Assembly (NCBI GenBank): GCA_026122225.1
Contig: JANEZZ010000468.1
Span: 893,001 to 957,000 of the forward strand
Reading direction: 5' to 3'
From: Heloderma charlesbogerti
Lineage: Eukaryota; Chordata; Lepidosauria; Squamata; Helodermatidae
Length of the DNA: 64,000 nucleotides
The notes below the pieces were generated by a model. That model was not told the origin of the DNA, searched no databases, and saw nothing but the letters and a program-made list of their open reading frames with translations. A program made the translations under genes and the position numbers. This document shows, piece after piece, positions 22,930-33,180 of the stretch; position 1 is the stretch's first letter; each line of letters begins with the position of its first letter.

Positions 22930-24160
22930 TAGGCCTCAGATGTTAAATGGAAGACATGGTAGGGAACATATTGGAGAAAGCCATGCTTAATGTACCCAGA
23001 TCCCAGGCCATGTAGGGCTTTAAAGGTAAGGATGTACGAAACGACTTACCTGTTTCGTTTCGTACATCCATGGTGGGGGGGGAATGCTCCGTCCCTCCCC
23101 CCGAAATCCTCGATGGCCAGCTCCACTCCCTGGCGACTCCGCAGAGCCGCCAGCCAGGGCAGCCCGCAGCGATATCTGGCTGCTGCTGGGCTGTACAGGG
23201 ACGCAAGTGGCGGCCGCCATAGCCGCTGCCATTTGCATCCCTTTTTTTTTGCCGTAATAGTCTACGTAAATATTTACGTAGCCTATCACAGCCTCCGCAG
23301 GGACGCAAATGGCATCCCTGCGTTAGCCGTGATACGCTACATAAGTATTTACGTAGCCTATCACGGCTAAAATGGTGAAGCGAATGGCAGCCGCAGATGC
23401 GGCCGCCATTCACAGAGCAGCGCGAACAGCAGCAGGTGAGTGCTCCGTTTCGCGTGCCTTTTGTGGGGTGGGGGGGCAGGGGGCTTTGTTCTGCCATGGG
23501 TTTCGGGGGGCCGAATGCACTGGAATTCGACCTCACTGAGATCCATGGCGGAATTCTCCACCATCCCTATTTAAAGGTAAGAGCTAGCAACTTTTCTCTC
23601 TCTCTCTTTCAAATATTTCTAAAGTGCCCTTCATCCAATGGAGTACAGGGCAATGTATGATAGATACTTTAAATTGGGCCCAGAAACAGTAGCCAATGGA
23701 AACTATGTAAAATTGAAGTTTTATGTTTCATCCTCCCATCCCCAGTCAACACCACAGTGGCAACATTTTGGACCAGCTGACAATTTTCTGGACAATTTTT
23801 AAGAGCAGCCCCATATAGTGCATGTTACAATGGTCCAATCTGGAAATTACTAAGGCATGAATCACCATGGTCGGGTCAGTCTTCTCCAGCAAAGGGCGCA
23901 GCTGACATACCCATTTAACCTGGTAAAAGGCACTCCTAGACCCATCGGGGGCATCCAGAAATAGCTCCAAGACAAGGATACGCCCATACTGCAAAACTGC
24001 ATCTAGAGGGGGAGTACAACCCCATCCAAAACAGGTTGCATGCCTCTCCCTGGATCAGCTGATTCCTGACCAACATTATTTCAGTCTTATCTGGCAAAGG
24101 TACAGTTTGTCCATCCACACCCAGTAGCTTTACAGTCAGAGTTCTGTACAAAAGGCAAAA
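22930..24160 (-). mobile_element. Old L2 LINE fragment, split by hairpin element A
   Basis: Minus-strand translation gives pieces in L2 order. LLGVDGQTVPLPDKTEIMLV lies near 24.1 kb (compare KLNPDKTEVLLV in the intact L2). YQVKWVCQLRPLLEK...VIHALVISRLDHCN lies near 23.9-23.8 kb (compare ALVSSRLDYCN). The LTFKALHG-like block is at the junction 23570/23026, and a GLGSGYI-like segment lies near 23.0 kb. The reading order is restored when 23027-23569 is removed, which confirms that the hairpin element inserted into this L2. Heavily mutated. Confidence 0.75.
23027..23569. mobile_element. Hairpin-rich hAT-type non-autonomous element, copy A
   Basis: 543 bp bounded by TAAGGATG and CATCCCTA. It is flanked by a perfect 8-bp duplication TTTAAAGG (23019-23026 and 23570-23577). 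Relative to copy B it lies in reverse orientation: GATGTACGAAA is on the left and GGCGGAATTCTCCACCATCC on the right. The interior has hairpins built from GATAGKCTACGTAAATATTTACGTAGCCTATC-like arms (about 23260-23290 and 23330-23362) and from GCAAATGGC/GCCATTTGC arms. Two consensus 5' splice donors point outward: CAG|GTAAGT on the minus strand at 23044-23052 and CAG|GTGAGT on the plus strand at 23433-23441. No transposase; the short ORFs are artefacts of GC-rich palindromes. Confidence 0.88.
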
Positions 24161-24357
24161 CCAGTATCTTTCAACCTACAAAGCCTAAAAACACTGAACA
24201 TAACAATTGTAGACATGTTTATTCAGAAGCAGTATGTCTAGTAGTTGTCCTCAAACCATATATGCCATTGTGAAACCACTGGCTTAACCAATATCAAGAA
24301 ACAAATTGCTTGGATTTAGTCTTTGCCTTACAAAAACCCAAAATGGTCGGACTCAAG

Positions 24358-24716
24358 CAGTGCCAGCTTCAGGGTTGTGAGGGCCTTTAGGCAAGCCCCC
24401 CTCAGTGCCTCCCTCAGGGAGTCCACCTTCTCACTGCCACTGTTGCCAGCTGCTCTTGCTCCTCCGCCTCTTTCTCATCATGGCTACCACTTATTTGCTT
24501 GACAGGCAGGCAGCCAGTGAGCAAGCAGGCCATGGCACCTGCTGCTCCTCCTTTTCACCACCACCATTCTCTGGGCCAGAGCAGGAGGCCGGTGAACAAG
24601 CAGGTTGCAAGGGTGAAGAGGAGGAGCAACTCCAGGGGGGTCTTGTCAGTGGGCCCCTGCTGGGGTGTGGTCCCTTGGCAGGTGCCTTGCCATGCCTACC
24701 CTTGATGCTAGCCCTG
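24358..24716. mobile_element. Non-autonomous hAT-like element (copy 1 of pair)
   Basis: Starts CAGTGCCAGCTTCAGGG and ends GATGCTAGCCCTG. Flanks GACTCAAG and GACTTAAA match at 6 of 8 positions, consistent with an aged hAT duplication. The body is homologous to 33989-34339 through GGTGAACAAGCA, GAAGAGGAGGAGCA and CCAGGGGGGTCTTGTCAGTG. Confidence 0.7.
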
Positions 24717-24724
24717 GACTTAAA

Positions 24725-26178
24725 GAAGGCAAAGTGGGCATAAATGCTCTCATTCAAGCTATCCAATGAGATCTGGAACAGAAAATTAATGGAAACAAAT
24801 ATCAGAGCAGTCCAGATACTTTAAAAATACCAATCAACAGAAACACACGCACACTTATTTCTCCCCCACACCAAGCGCTATATACTGGTTCTCCCATAAA
24901 CACGTATCAATGGCACATGATCCAGTCCCGATGAAATAGAAGGCAGCAGATTGGGTAGCCTTGCTGAGAGGTTGCAGGATAGCTGTATTTACTTAAACAT
25001 TTCTATGCCTCTTTTCATAAAACATCACAAGGCAGTGTGCAAAGGTGAAGAACTTATAAACAAATAAATAATTGGGGGGAGCAACCTACCCCTAACCCTA
25101 GACATTGTCTGAGGGGCCATAGGATACCGGAGATTCCCCCGTCTGAGGTTGGAGTCAGAGATCCAAACCCCCTCTCCAGCCCCCTTGCAGCCAGCATGGA
25201 AAAAACAGCACCGGCTCCTCTCTGAGGTCAGAAAAGCGACCTTGGAGAGGGGGGAAAGGGAGCATTTCAGTGGGCAGGGAGGGGAGAAGACTGGAGAGGC
25301 CATGTTGCGGGTTTTCCTGAGGCCTCTCCAGCCTCCTTCCCTGCTTCTCTGAAGCACTGTCACTAGAGGAAAAAAAGCTCATCTAGCAAAAAATGCAGGG
25401 CGGGAGGGCAGGGAGGCAAAGATCACTTCCATCTCTCCTCCCATCCTGCACTGGACAATCAGAAGCCTCCGAGTTCAGGGGCTTTTGATCATCAAGGGTG
25501 CAATCAATAGGGCTGCACCCTAAAACATTAAAAGTTAAAATAATAAAACAACACGCTAAACATCCAAGTAAAACATCTCACATATTCCTGTCCATTAGTT
25601 TAAGAAGGGAAAAAGGGAGATGTTCCAGAACTAGGCAGTGTGCAGCCCATGGTCCGTTACTGGGTTGAGTCTCTGGCTTGTCTCTCCCCTAGCAAGCCAG
25701 AGGTCTAGGTTCAGCTGCAATGCTAAACAATGCAGGGAGTGAGCAGGTGGGTGCATCAGCACCCTCACTTGTTCCCAACTACCACAATGTGAGAACTGGT
25801 TCCTAGGCAGACAAACAGAAACAAAGTTGTTGCTTTTATTTATTTATATATTAAATAAATTTTATATTATTTATATATATATGAGGTTCGTAAAATGGAA
25901 AGACATTGGTGGAAGGGTCCAAAGGGGAGACAGATTTTCTAGTCTTTTTTTCAGGGTTAGACAAGTGGTCTGAGTGGTACAGAGTGGCTGCACTGCACTC
26001 GGCGTCTAAATAAGTAAACTGATTAATTTTAAAGGTCAAAAAGGTGAGTAGCATCACTCATCACTAACGATGACACACTTCCACTACCAAATCCCACTTG
26101 CCAAGAGCAAAAGCAGTGCATGCATTAGCTAAGGGAAGAATGGTATGTTCAGAAACAATATACAGATTGCGTTCAGAT
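24725..26178. other. No gene recognised
   Basis: Holds an old LINE-tail-like segment near 24990-25075, a GC-rich patch at 25.1-25.5 kb without recognisable ORF, a degenerate inverted patch at 25640-25760 (GGCTTGTCTCTCCCCTAGCA next to AAGCCAGAGG) and an AT-rich run at 25835-25880. Confidence 0.4.
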
Positions 26179-26186
26179 GTAACAAT

Positions 26187-26995
26187 TAGGGATGGCAGAG
26201 AATTCTGCCACGGATCTCGGTGAGGCCGAATGTCAGTGCATTCGGCCCCCCGAACTCCGTGGCGGAATGGTCTGCCACCCCCCCGCCACCCCCGCGGATC
26301 CCCCCCGGGACGAGACTTACCTGGGGCGGATCTTCCGGGCGGTGGCAGCTCTGGTGGTGGCGGCTGCCAGTCTTCCAACCAGCTGCTGCCACCGCCATTT
26401 CCAGTGTTAAAAAAAAAAGAAAAAAAAGACATGATAGGCTACGTAAAGATTTACGTAGCCTATCATGGCTAGGTTAAAAAACAACAACAACGATGCAATA
26501 GGCTACGTAAATCTTTACATAGCCTATCACGTCTGACTTTTAAAAAAAACAACAACACACGTACGCAAATGGCGGCAGCTACAGCCGCTGCCATTTGCAT
26601 TCCTTATTTTCGCCGTCTTAGTCTATGTAAACATTTACATAGACTAAGACGGGCCAAAATAAGGAACGCAAATGGCGGTGGCCGTAGCCGCCGCCAATTG
26701 CGTATGCGCGTTTTTTGTTTTTTTTTTAAAGTCAGATGTGATAGGCTATGTAAAGATTTACGTAGCCTATCATGGCTGACTACAGGGATGCAAATGGCGG
26801 CGGGTACGGCCGCTGCCATTTGCGTCCCTGCTAGCCAGCGGCTGGATGTCCAGCTGCTGGCGGAGCCGGCCGGTGGCTCCGTGGAATCCCCACGGAGCGG
26901 AGCCGGCCGACCAGGATTCCTGGGGGCGGGACGGAGTGCCTCCCCCCCCAGCGGAACCCGGTGGAGCCAGGTAAGGCCAATTTCGTACATCCCTA
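26187..26995. mobile_element. Hairpin-rich hAT-type non-autonomous element, copy B
   Basis: 809 bp from TAGGGATGGC to GTACATCCCTA, flanked by a perfect 8-bp duplication GTAACAAT (26179-26186 and 26996-27003). The interior is a chain of seven hairpins of two alternating types. Type 1 arms (GATAGGCTACGTAAA-like) are at 26431-26466 (two perfect 17-nt arms), about 26498-26527, 26615-26650 (17-nt arms GTCTTAGTCTATGTAAA) and about 26738-26772. Type 2 arms (GCAAATGGCGGC-like) are at about 26564-26599, 26667-26702 and 26790-26825. Outward 5' splice donors: CAG|GTAAGT on the minus strand at 26315-26323 and CAG|GTAAGG on the plus strand at 26968-26976. The flank at 27003-27055 suggests the target was itself an older repeat. 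Short ORFs inside are by-products. Confidence 0.9.
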
Positions 26996-27320
26996 GTAAC
27001 AATAAACTATGGCTTACAATAGATTACAATGAACTATGGTTTATTGTTACATGATTGAGCCTCAGGATCATGCGCTCCCCTCTCCCCTCTGCTTCTCTCG
27101 TGCTGTAGGTTGGCCATGTGTCCTCTATTTGAAGGGCTGTCAGAGGGCCATCCTTTATTTGAAGGCATCCTCTGTTTGAAGGGCTGTCCTGTCCAATTCC
27201 AGTTTAGAGATAAAGAACCACAGCAACTGTTGCCCATCAAGAGTTAGCACCTGGACAGCAGATTGAACAGGCAGTCACACAGGTCATCTGGATACAGTCT
27301 TCTGCACTATGGTGAGATGT

Positions 27321-28743
27321 TGTTGTTGTTGTTGTTCAGTCGTTCAGTCATGTCCGACTCTTCGTGACCCCATGGATCATAGCACGCTAGGCCTTCCTGT
27401 CCTCCGCTCTCTCCCGGAGCGTGCTCAAGTTCATATTCATTGCATCGGTGATGCTATCTAGCCATCTCATCCTCTGTCGTCCCCTTCTCCTTTTGCCTTC
27501 AGTCTTTCCCAGCATCAGGGTCTTTTCCAGAGAGTTTTCTCTTCGCATTAGGTGGCCAAAATATTGGAGCTTCAGCTTCAGTATCTGTCCTTCCAATGAG
27601 CACTCAGGGTTGATTTCCTTTAGGATGGACTGATTTGACCTCCTTGCAGTCCAGGGGACTCGTAAGAGTCTTCTCCAGCACCACAGTTCAAAAGCATCAA
27701 TTCTTCGGCGCTCAGCCTTCCTTATAGTCCAGCTCTCACAGCCATACATTACTACTGGGAAAACCATAGCTTTGATTAGACGGACCGTTGTCGGCAAGGT
27801 GATGTCTCTGCTTCTTACTATGCTGTCTAGGTTTGCCATAGCTTTCCTCCCAAGGAGCAAGCGTCTTTTAATTTCATGGCTACAGTCACTGTCTGCAGTG
27901 ATCTTGGAGCCCAAGAAAGTAAAATCTGTCACTGCTTCCATTTCTTCCCCTTCTATATGCCAGGAAGTGATGGGGCCAGATGCCATGATCTTTGTTTTTT
28001 TAATGTTGAGTTTCAAACCAGCTTTTGCACTCTCCTCTTTCACCCTCAACAAGAGGCTCTTTAGATCCTCTTTGCTTTCTACCATTAGGGTGGTATCGTC
28101 TGCGTATCTGAGGTTGTTGATAATTCTCCTGGCAATCTTAATTCCGACCTGTGATTCATCCAACCCGGCATTTCTCATGATGTACTCTGCATATAAGTTA
28201 AATAAGCAGGGTGACAATATGCAGCCTTGTCATACTCCTTTCCCAATTTTGAACCACTCGGTTGTTCCATGTCTGGTTCTTACGGTTGCTTCTTGACCCT
28301 CGTACAGGTTTCTCAGGAGACAGGTAAGGTGGTCTGGTACTCCCATCACTTTAAGAATTTGCCACAGTTTGTTGTGATCCACACAATCAAAGGCTTTAGC
28401 GTAGTCAATGAAGCAGAAATAGCGGCTTTGGCCCAGCCGCTTCACTCTTTCTGGCGCTACTTGGAAATACCCTCTGCTCTTTCCCAGTATTATATTGGAC
28501 ACCTTCCGACCTGAGGGTCTCATCTTCCGGCGTCATATCTTTTAGCCTTGTGATACGTTCCATGGGGTTTTCTTGGCAAGGATACTGGAGTGGGTTGCCA
28601 TCTCCTTCTCCAGTGGACCACATTTTGTCAGAACTCTCTGCCATGACCTGTCCGTCTTGGGTGGCCCTGCACGGCATAGCTTATGGCTTCACTGAGTTAC
28701 GCAAGCCCCTTCGCCACAACAAGGCAGTGATCCATGAAGGGGT
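27321..28743 (-). mobile_element. BovB LINE, internally deleted, both ends present
   Basis: Minus-strand RTE-clade BovB. The 3' side has the (AAC)n tail (27321-27336) and the RT C-terminal half, nearly identical to the copy at 58550. At about 28430 the sequence leaves the RT frame (after the CFIDYAKAFDC block) and continues into BovB 5' leader sequence, including TACTGGAGTGGGTTGCCATC. It ends at 28743. A 10-bp duplication GGTGAGATGT flanks it (27311-27320 and 28744-28753), so this is one insertion event of an already deleted copy, or a template jump during reverse transcription. At least 1.48 kb, the 5' part of the ORF including endonuclease and early RT, is missing. Confidence 0.88.
27387..28430 (-). 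pseudogene. BovB reverse transcriptase C-terminal fragment
   Basis: Two frames (28523-28230 and 28217-27387) cover RT from the CFIDYAKAFDCVDH motif A block, through a premature stop near 28225, to SPCLFNLYAEYIMRNAG, LRYADDTTLM and the C-terminal FELWCWRRLLRVPW and RRGRQRMRWLDSITD segments. It aligns with residues of about 497 onward of the 856-codon ORF at 58558-61128 with few differences. Not functional, because the endonuclease and most of the fingers are absent. Confidence 0.85.
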
Positions 28744-28753
28744 GGTGAGATGT

Positions 28754-29597
28754 ACTGTATTTCTATTTAAATTATTTCCAAATTTGCATCTATATCTATA
28801 AATCAGCATATGCAAATTTTATGCAAATCACCATCCTCTCTTGTCTTCTTTTCTGGTGATCCATTTCCACTTTTTGTGTGATTCATACGTGGCCACCCTA
28901 CCGGTGTGGCTGCAAGGAGGAGATTGGAAGTATTAATTTCCATTTTTAACTAACTGCAGTTTAGCATTATGACTGAACCTGGACAAATTGTGGTTAGTCT
29001 TATGATTTATTGAAATAAACCAACTCCAAAAGCTTATTTTATGAAGCTGGCTTGTTTCAACAAACCATAGTTAAGATTAACCAGAGTTTAGGGTTCAGAC
29101 ATCATGCTAAACTGCAGTTAATTGAAAACAGAAGCAAAAGCTTCCAATCTTCTTGCAGCCACACTGGAAGAGGAGAAGGGAGGGGGAGTGCACAGGCCCA
29201 AGACTTGTTAGCATAAGGACAAAACACAGTTTACTGTTACGTTTGAATGCAGTCACATTGTTTTGCATCCTGCAATGGAAGCCCTGCTCTGCAAAAATAA
29301 GCCTACATTCCATACTAATGAGAAACAACTGTTATTGGACAACAACAAATCAACTAGACAAAAGGCCTTCCAAAAAGCTTGATACATTCCAATTTGCAAG
29401 CAATAAGGAAAGGTTCCTATACTGACTTTATTATTGGCTGTAAAGGCTTTGCAGTTTCAGATTTAAAGGAGAAGGTATGGAACTTTGCATGCATCCACTC
29501 TCCCTCATTAAAAAAAATCCTTTAAAGAATGTATTTAAACAAATCCATACTTTTAATCCTAAAAAGCAGTTAAGACAGAAAAGTAGTAGAGTTCAAA
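28754..29597. other. No gene; degenerate TIR-type repeat at about 28935-29120
   Basis: ACTAACTGCAGTTTAGCATT at 28949 is mirrored by CATGCTAAACTGCAGTTAAT at 29103, an inverted pair 150 bp apart. This is probably an old DNA-transposon MITE. Remaining sequence not recognised. Confidence 0.45.
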
Positions 29598-29945
29598 ATA
29601 ATTTTTATTTATTATTAAATTTATTAATCGCCCATCTGGCTGGTCACCCAGCCACTCTGGGCGATGTACAACATACAATAAAACAGTTTAAAACAATAAA
29701 ATTCTACAATAAAAACATTTTCTAAAATACCCTAACCCACCCCAAATGCCTGCCTGAACAACCACGTTTTTGATGCACGACGGAAGCTCATTAAAGAGGG
29801 GGCATGACGGAGTTCCCTAGGGAGGGAGTTCCACAGAGTGGGGGCCACCACAGAGAAGGCCCTCTCCCTCGTCCCCACCAGTCTAGCTGTCCTGGCTGAT
29901 GGGACAGAGAGAAGGCCATCCGAGGCTGATCTTGTTAAGCGGCCT
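29598..29945 (-). mobile_element. L2 LINE 3' end, young subfamily
   Basis: Minus-strand copy of the last 350 bp of the L2 at 14660-16936. It keeps the C-terminal coding block (VPSARTARLVGTRERAFSVV) open in frame up to the stop and has the same 3' UTR. The 5' break is at GGCCGCTTAA, about residue 634 of that ORF. Confidence 0.92.
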
Positions 29946-31412
29946 GCAATAAGCAAGTTTGTAGCATTTATTCTTTATCCTTATGAATATCTCCCCTATG
30001 GCACTGACTGATTTGAATCTAATCTAATCTACTCTATGGTCCACCAAGGTTTAGTCCCCAGAACTGTTTGCAAGGCTCAGTTCCTGGATGTGTAGTACTT
30101 ACAAGGGAGTACTTTTGAACATGTGCAGAGTGGTTTTCCCCTGATCCCTGAATAACCACCGGACTTGATCCACCCACCACTACCAGTCTCCCACCACTGC
30201 CACCAACTTCCCCATTGCTTGTACTTTCCACTCCCTCCCCTAGAGATCCTCATACAGATTGCTCTTTTTCTGTCGCTGCTAGCAGCCAGGAAAGAGCACT
30301 CTGTATCAAGATCACTGGTGTGTATGTGTGTGCGCGTGTGTACATATGTGTGTGTTTGTGTGTATATCTGCGCATTTTTGTGTATGCACATGCAGCCCTT
30401 GACCCAGCATCACATGTGGCCCTTGAGGCCAAAAAGGTTGTGCACCCCTGGGCTAGATAGTCCGTCCCTCTTACCTAAAGCAGGTAGATTCACACAGGTG
30501 TGCATTCAACCTTTCCTTTAAAGGAAGGAGATGCTATGCCATCTCCCGGCAACTTTGTTAGGATAATTCCAGACAGCAGCTTGCCACTGAGTATTGGTGA
30601 GCGTGGGAGCATACGATGGTCTCCACGTGTCACAGGGTGTGTCAGCTTCACACATGCAAGGAGCTTGATAGGCTGAGACTTTCACTGAGTAAAGCAGCAG
30701 GCTCATGGCCTGGCCTGTTACCACCTAGCTTGTGAGAGATGGAGAGAGATGCTGCATCTCTCACCACCACCATAGTTCTCATTGTAAAAGAAGGTAACTG
30801 CATGGGTAATAAATTCCGCCTGAAGGTGACACATGGCTCCTACAACCAAAGAAATCTGTCAATTGTCAGTTGTACAGAATTGAGTGGTGCTGCAATATAA
30901 GGGCCATCCATGCTGTTTTATTGGAAGTTTCTGAAATGTGGCATTTCTTTGAAAGGAGAGTATTTATAGATAGGGAGTTGACTCTGTCTTTGCCTGTACC
31001 TGAGCAGCGAATACGTTTCAGCCTAAGGAAATAGGTCTGACAAGTAAAAGAAGGTCACCTTCACAGAGAATTTATTACCTCCACAGCTGCCTTCCTCTTA
31101 CAAAGGCTATCGGGGGATGAGAGGGACGGCTTCTCTCTCTCCAGGCCAGCCCTCACGAGTTTGGCTCTCCTTGTAGTGTGATCCATCTTGGCAACCAAAC
31201 ATAGAAGCATCCCTGTGTTTGACCTTCTTTCTTCCTTGCGCAACGAAGACCCACCTCTCTGTAAAGCAGCTTCCAAAACAGCGTAATTAATGTCCAGGGT
31301 GCTTGAGCACACCACGCTGGCTCAAACAAGCATCACGGCAGTATATTGGGCTATTAGGGTACTATCCCTTTGACACCCAGGAGGGCCAGCAGTTAAGGTT
31401 ATTAACCACAGT
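29946..31412. other. No gene recognised
   Basis: Contains a TG-rich low-complexity run at about 30318-30380 and otherwise single-copy-looking sequence. Confidence 0.4.
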
Positions 31413-31420
31413 GTCCTTAT

Positions 31421-31633
31421 TAGAGGTGTAAAGGCGGGGCGGGGGGAAACCTGGGGGGAAATACAGAAAAAATGGGGAAAAATAATTTTCCCCCAATTTT
31501 CCAAAAATCCCTGGGATAGATAGAGATAGAGATAGAGAGATAGATTATTATTTTTTTTTTAAGAAAATGGGTTCTCCCTCTCCACCCACTCCCCCATTTG
31601 TCTGGGTTTTTCCCATGGGCCTTCACATCTCTA
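31421..31633. mobile_element. Short hAT-type MITE, copy F
   Basis: 213 bp from TAGAGGTGTAAAGGC to GCCTTCACATCTCTA (inverted termini with two mismatches over 15 bp). It is flanked by a perfect 8-bp duplication GTCCTTAT at 31413-31420 and 31634-31641. The interior has a GGGGAAA-rich segment and a GATAGA microsatellite (31514-31545). The TAGRGRTG terminus is of the same type as copies A-E. Confidence 0.88.
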
Positions 31634-31933
31634 GTCCTTATCTCTGCTTGGTCCATAGCTTGGAACACATGAATCCTGCACATTGGCTGATGCAACAAGC
31701 AATAAAAACAAACCCGTGTACATGCGTACCTGACCCCAGCCAGGTAGCAATGTTTCAGAACTGGTGGAAATCCACTGGTGGGATTTCCCCCCCTCCTTTC
31801 CTCTCTACTAACCCTGTCATATGCTGCTACTGAATGGCCAGATACTTTGAACAAGCAATCAAAAGGAAATAACAGTGTCTCATTAAAAACTTCACCAAGC
31901 CAATCATCAGCTTGGCCGTGTACACTTGATGGC

Positions 31934-32115
31934 ATAGGAACACAGCAAGCTGCCTTATACTGAGTCAGACCACTGGGCTATCTAGCCCAGTATTGGCTGC
32001 ATTGACTGTCAGCTCTCCAGGGTTTCAAGCAGGAGACTTTTCAGCTCTACCTGGAGATGGCAGTGGATCGAACCTGGAATGTTCGGCCTGCAAAACATGT
32101 GCTGTACCATTGCCA
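31934..32115 (-). mobile_element. tRNA-derived SINE
   Basis: On the minus strand a tRNA-like head (B-box-like GGTTCGATCC as complement of GGATCGAACC at about 32065) is followed by the body ending in AGTATAAGGCAGCTTGCTG. Same family as 38010, 53290 and 55545. Confidence 0.82.
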
Positions 32116-32729
32116 TGTCCTGCCTGCCACTGATGAGGAGAGGAGACATCTACAACTCACTATGTAGGACACACTATCTGAAGCATACACCATGATATGT
32201 CAAAGTGGAATGAGATTTATATATTACACTTTCAACAGCTTTATTTTTTGGAATCTCATCTTCATCTTGGCTCAGTATACTCAGGTAAACCATAGAGACA
32301 GTTTACTCAGGTAAACCATAGCTCCAAAGATCCTTCCATACTGACATTCCCTTGACCTATCTATAGTTCTTCATAAACATCATCTACAGCCTGCATAAAT
32401 ATAATTTCTGTGCTCATAAATATCAGCCTTGTACAACCCATCATAAATAAAGCCATTCTATACAGACATGGTTCTGTGACTCCCACAGCTTTCTCCATCT
32501 ACATTTTTTTGGGAAATGAATAAGAAATCAGGCAAATAGGAGATGGGTACTTGTATTCTGGACAAACCAGAGATCATGGTTGGGCCCTCCAGGTGTTTTT
32601 TTCACTAGGGCCTATACAGTAACCCCCCGCAAAGCGTTTAACATTTAGACTCCTTGGTGGGGGGCAACTTTAAATCACACCATGTTGAGGCTGCTTCTAA
32701 ACAGTGGGCTGTTCACTGGGAGTGGGAAC
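32116..32729. other. No gene recognised
   Basis: A short local direct repeat occurs near 32278-32330 (TACTCAGGTAAACCATAG twice, 30 bp apart). Nothing else recognised. Confidence 0.4.
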
Positions 32730-33180
32730 TAGAGACAGACAAATCTGCCAATTTTGGTTTTTCTCAGATTCCCATTTTTCCAGTTCAGTTCATCTCGAAC
32801 TTCGTGCATTTTTCCAGTCTTAAATTTGGTTTGTCCCAAGTGTTCTGATTTTTTTTTAAAGCTCACATGAAAATTTGTAAGCATTTTGGTACACGTTTCT
32901 CTGAATGCATGCATTTTTATATGCAATCTTGCCTAATATAGACATTTTTGCAAGCAATTTTCCTAATAAAATACATTTTAATGTTCCCCCAATGAATGCA
33001 TTTTTGTATGCAGTGTTTGATTAGAGAACTCCATTGCAAAATCCATACAAATGCAAACTCCAAAGGATAACTGACTTTCAGTTCACATATTGATTTGAAA
33101 GTGCAAAATTAGGTAAGTTTGCATTAAAATGCGAACGACTTTAAGAAGAAAACTGACATGCACATGAGTGGTGTTGAACC
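32730..33180. repeat. AT-rich repeat with TAGAGACAGACAAATCTG start
   Basis: The start TAGAGACAGACAAATCTGCC followed by TTTTGGTTTTTCTC is repeated at the very end of the window (about 63970-64000). The body is rich in GCATTTTTGTATGCA-type words, which also occur in copy E (50781-51222). A hAT-type element is likely, but the right end and target duplication are unresolved. Confidence 0.5.

Noticed and set aside
26431..26828. Regularly repeated palindromes resembling a CRISPR array
   Set aside because: The repeated units are hairpins of two types with variable arms and no constant repeat/spacer lengths. They lie within an element with TIRs and an 8-bp duplication, in what is clearly a vertebrate genome.
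26569..27054. 161-codon ORF across copy B
   Set aside because: It is Ala/Arg-rich low-complexity translation of GC-rich palindromes, runs past the element end into flank, and is not conserved as a frame in copies A or C.
32730..33180. Perfect target duplication for the TAGAGACAGAC repeat
   Set aside because: I tried to match GTGGGAAC on the left with sequence near 33160-33200, but only gapped partial matches appeared. The right end stays open.
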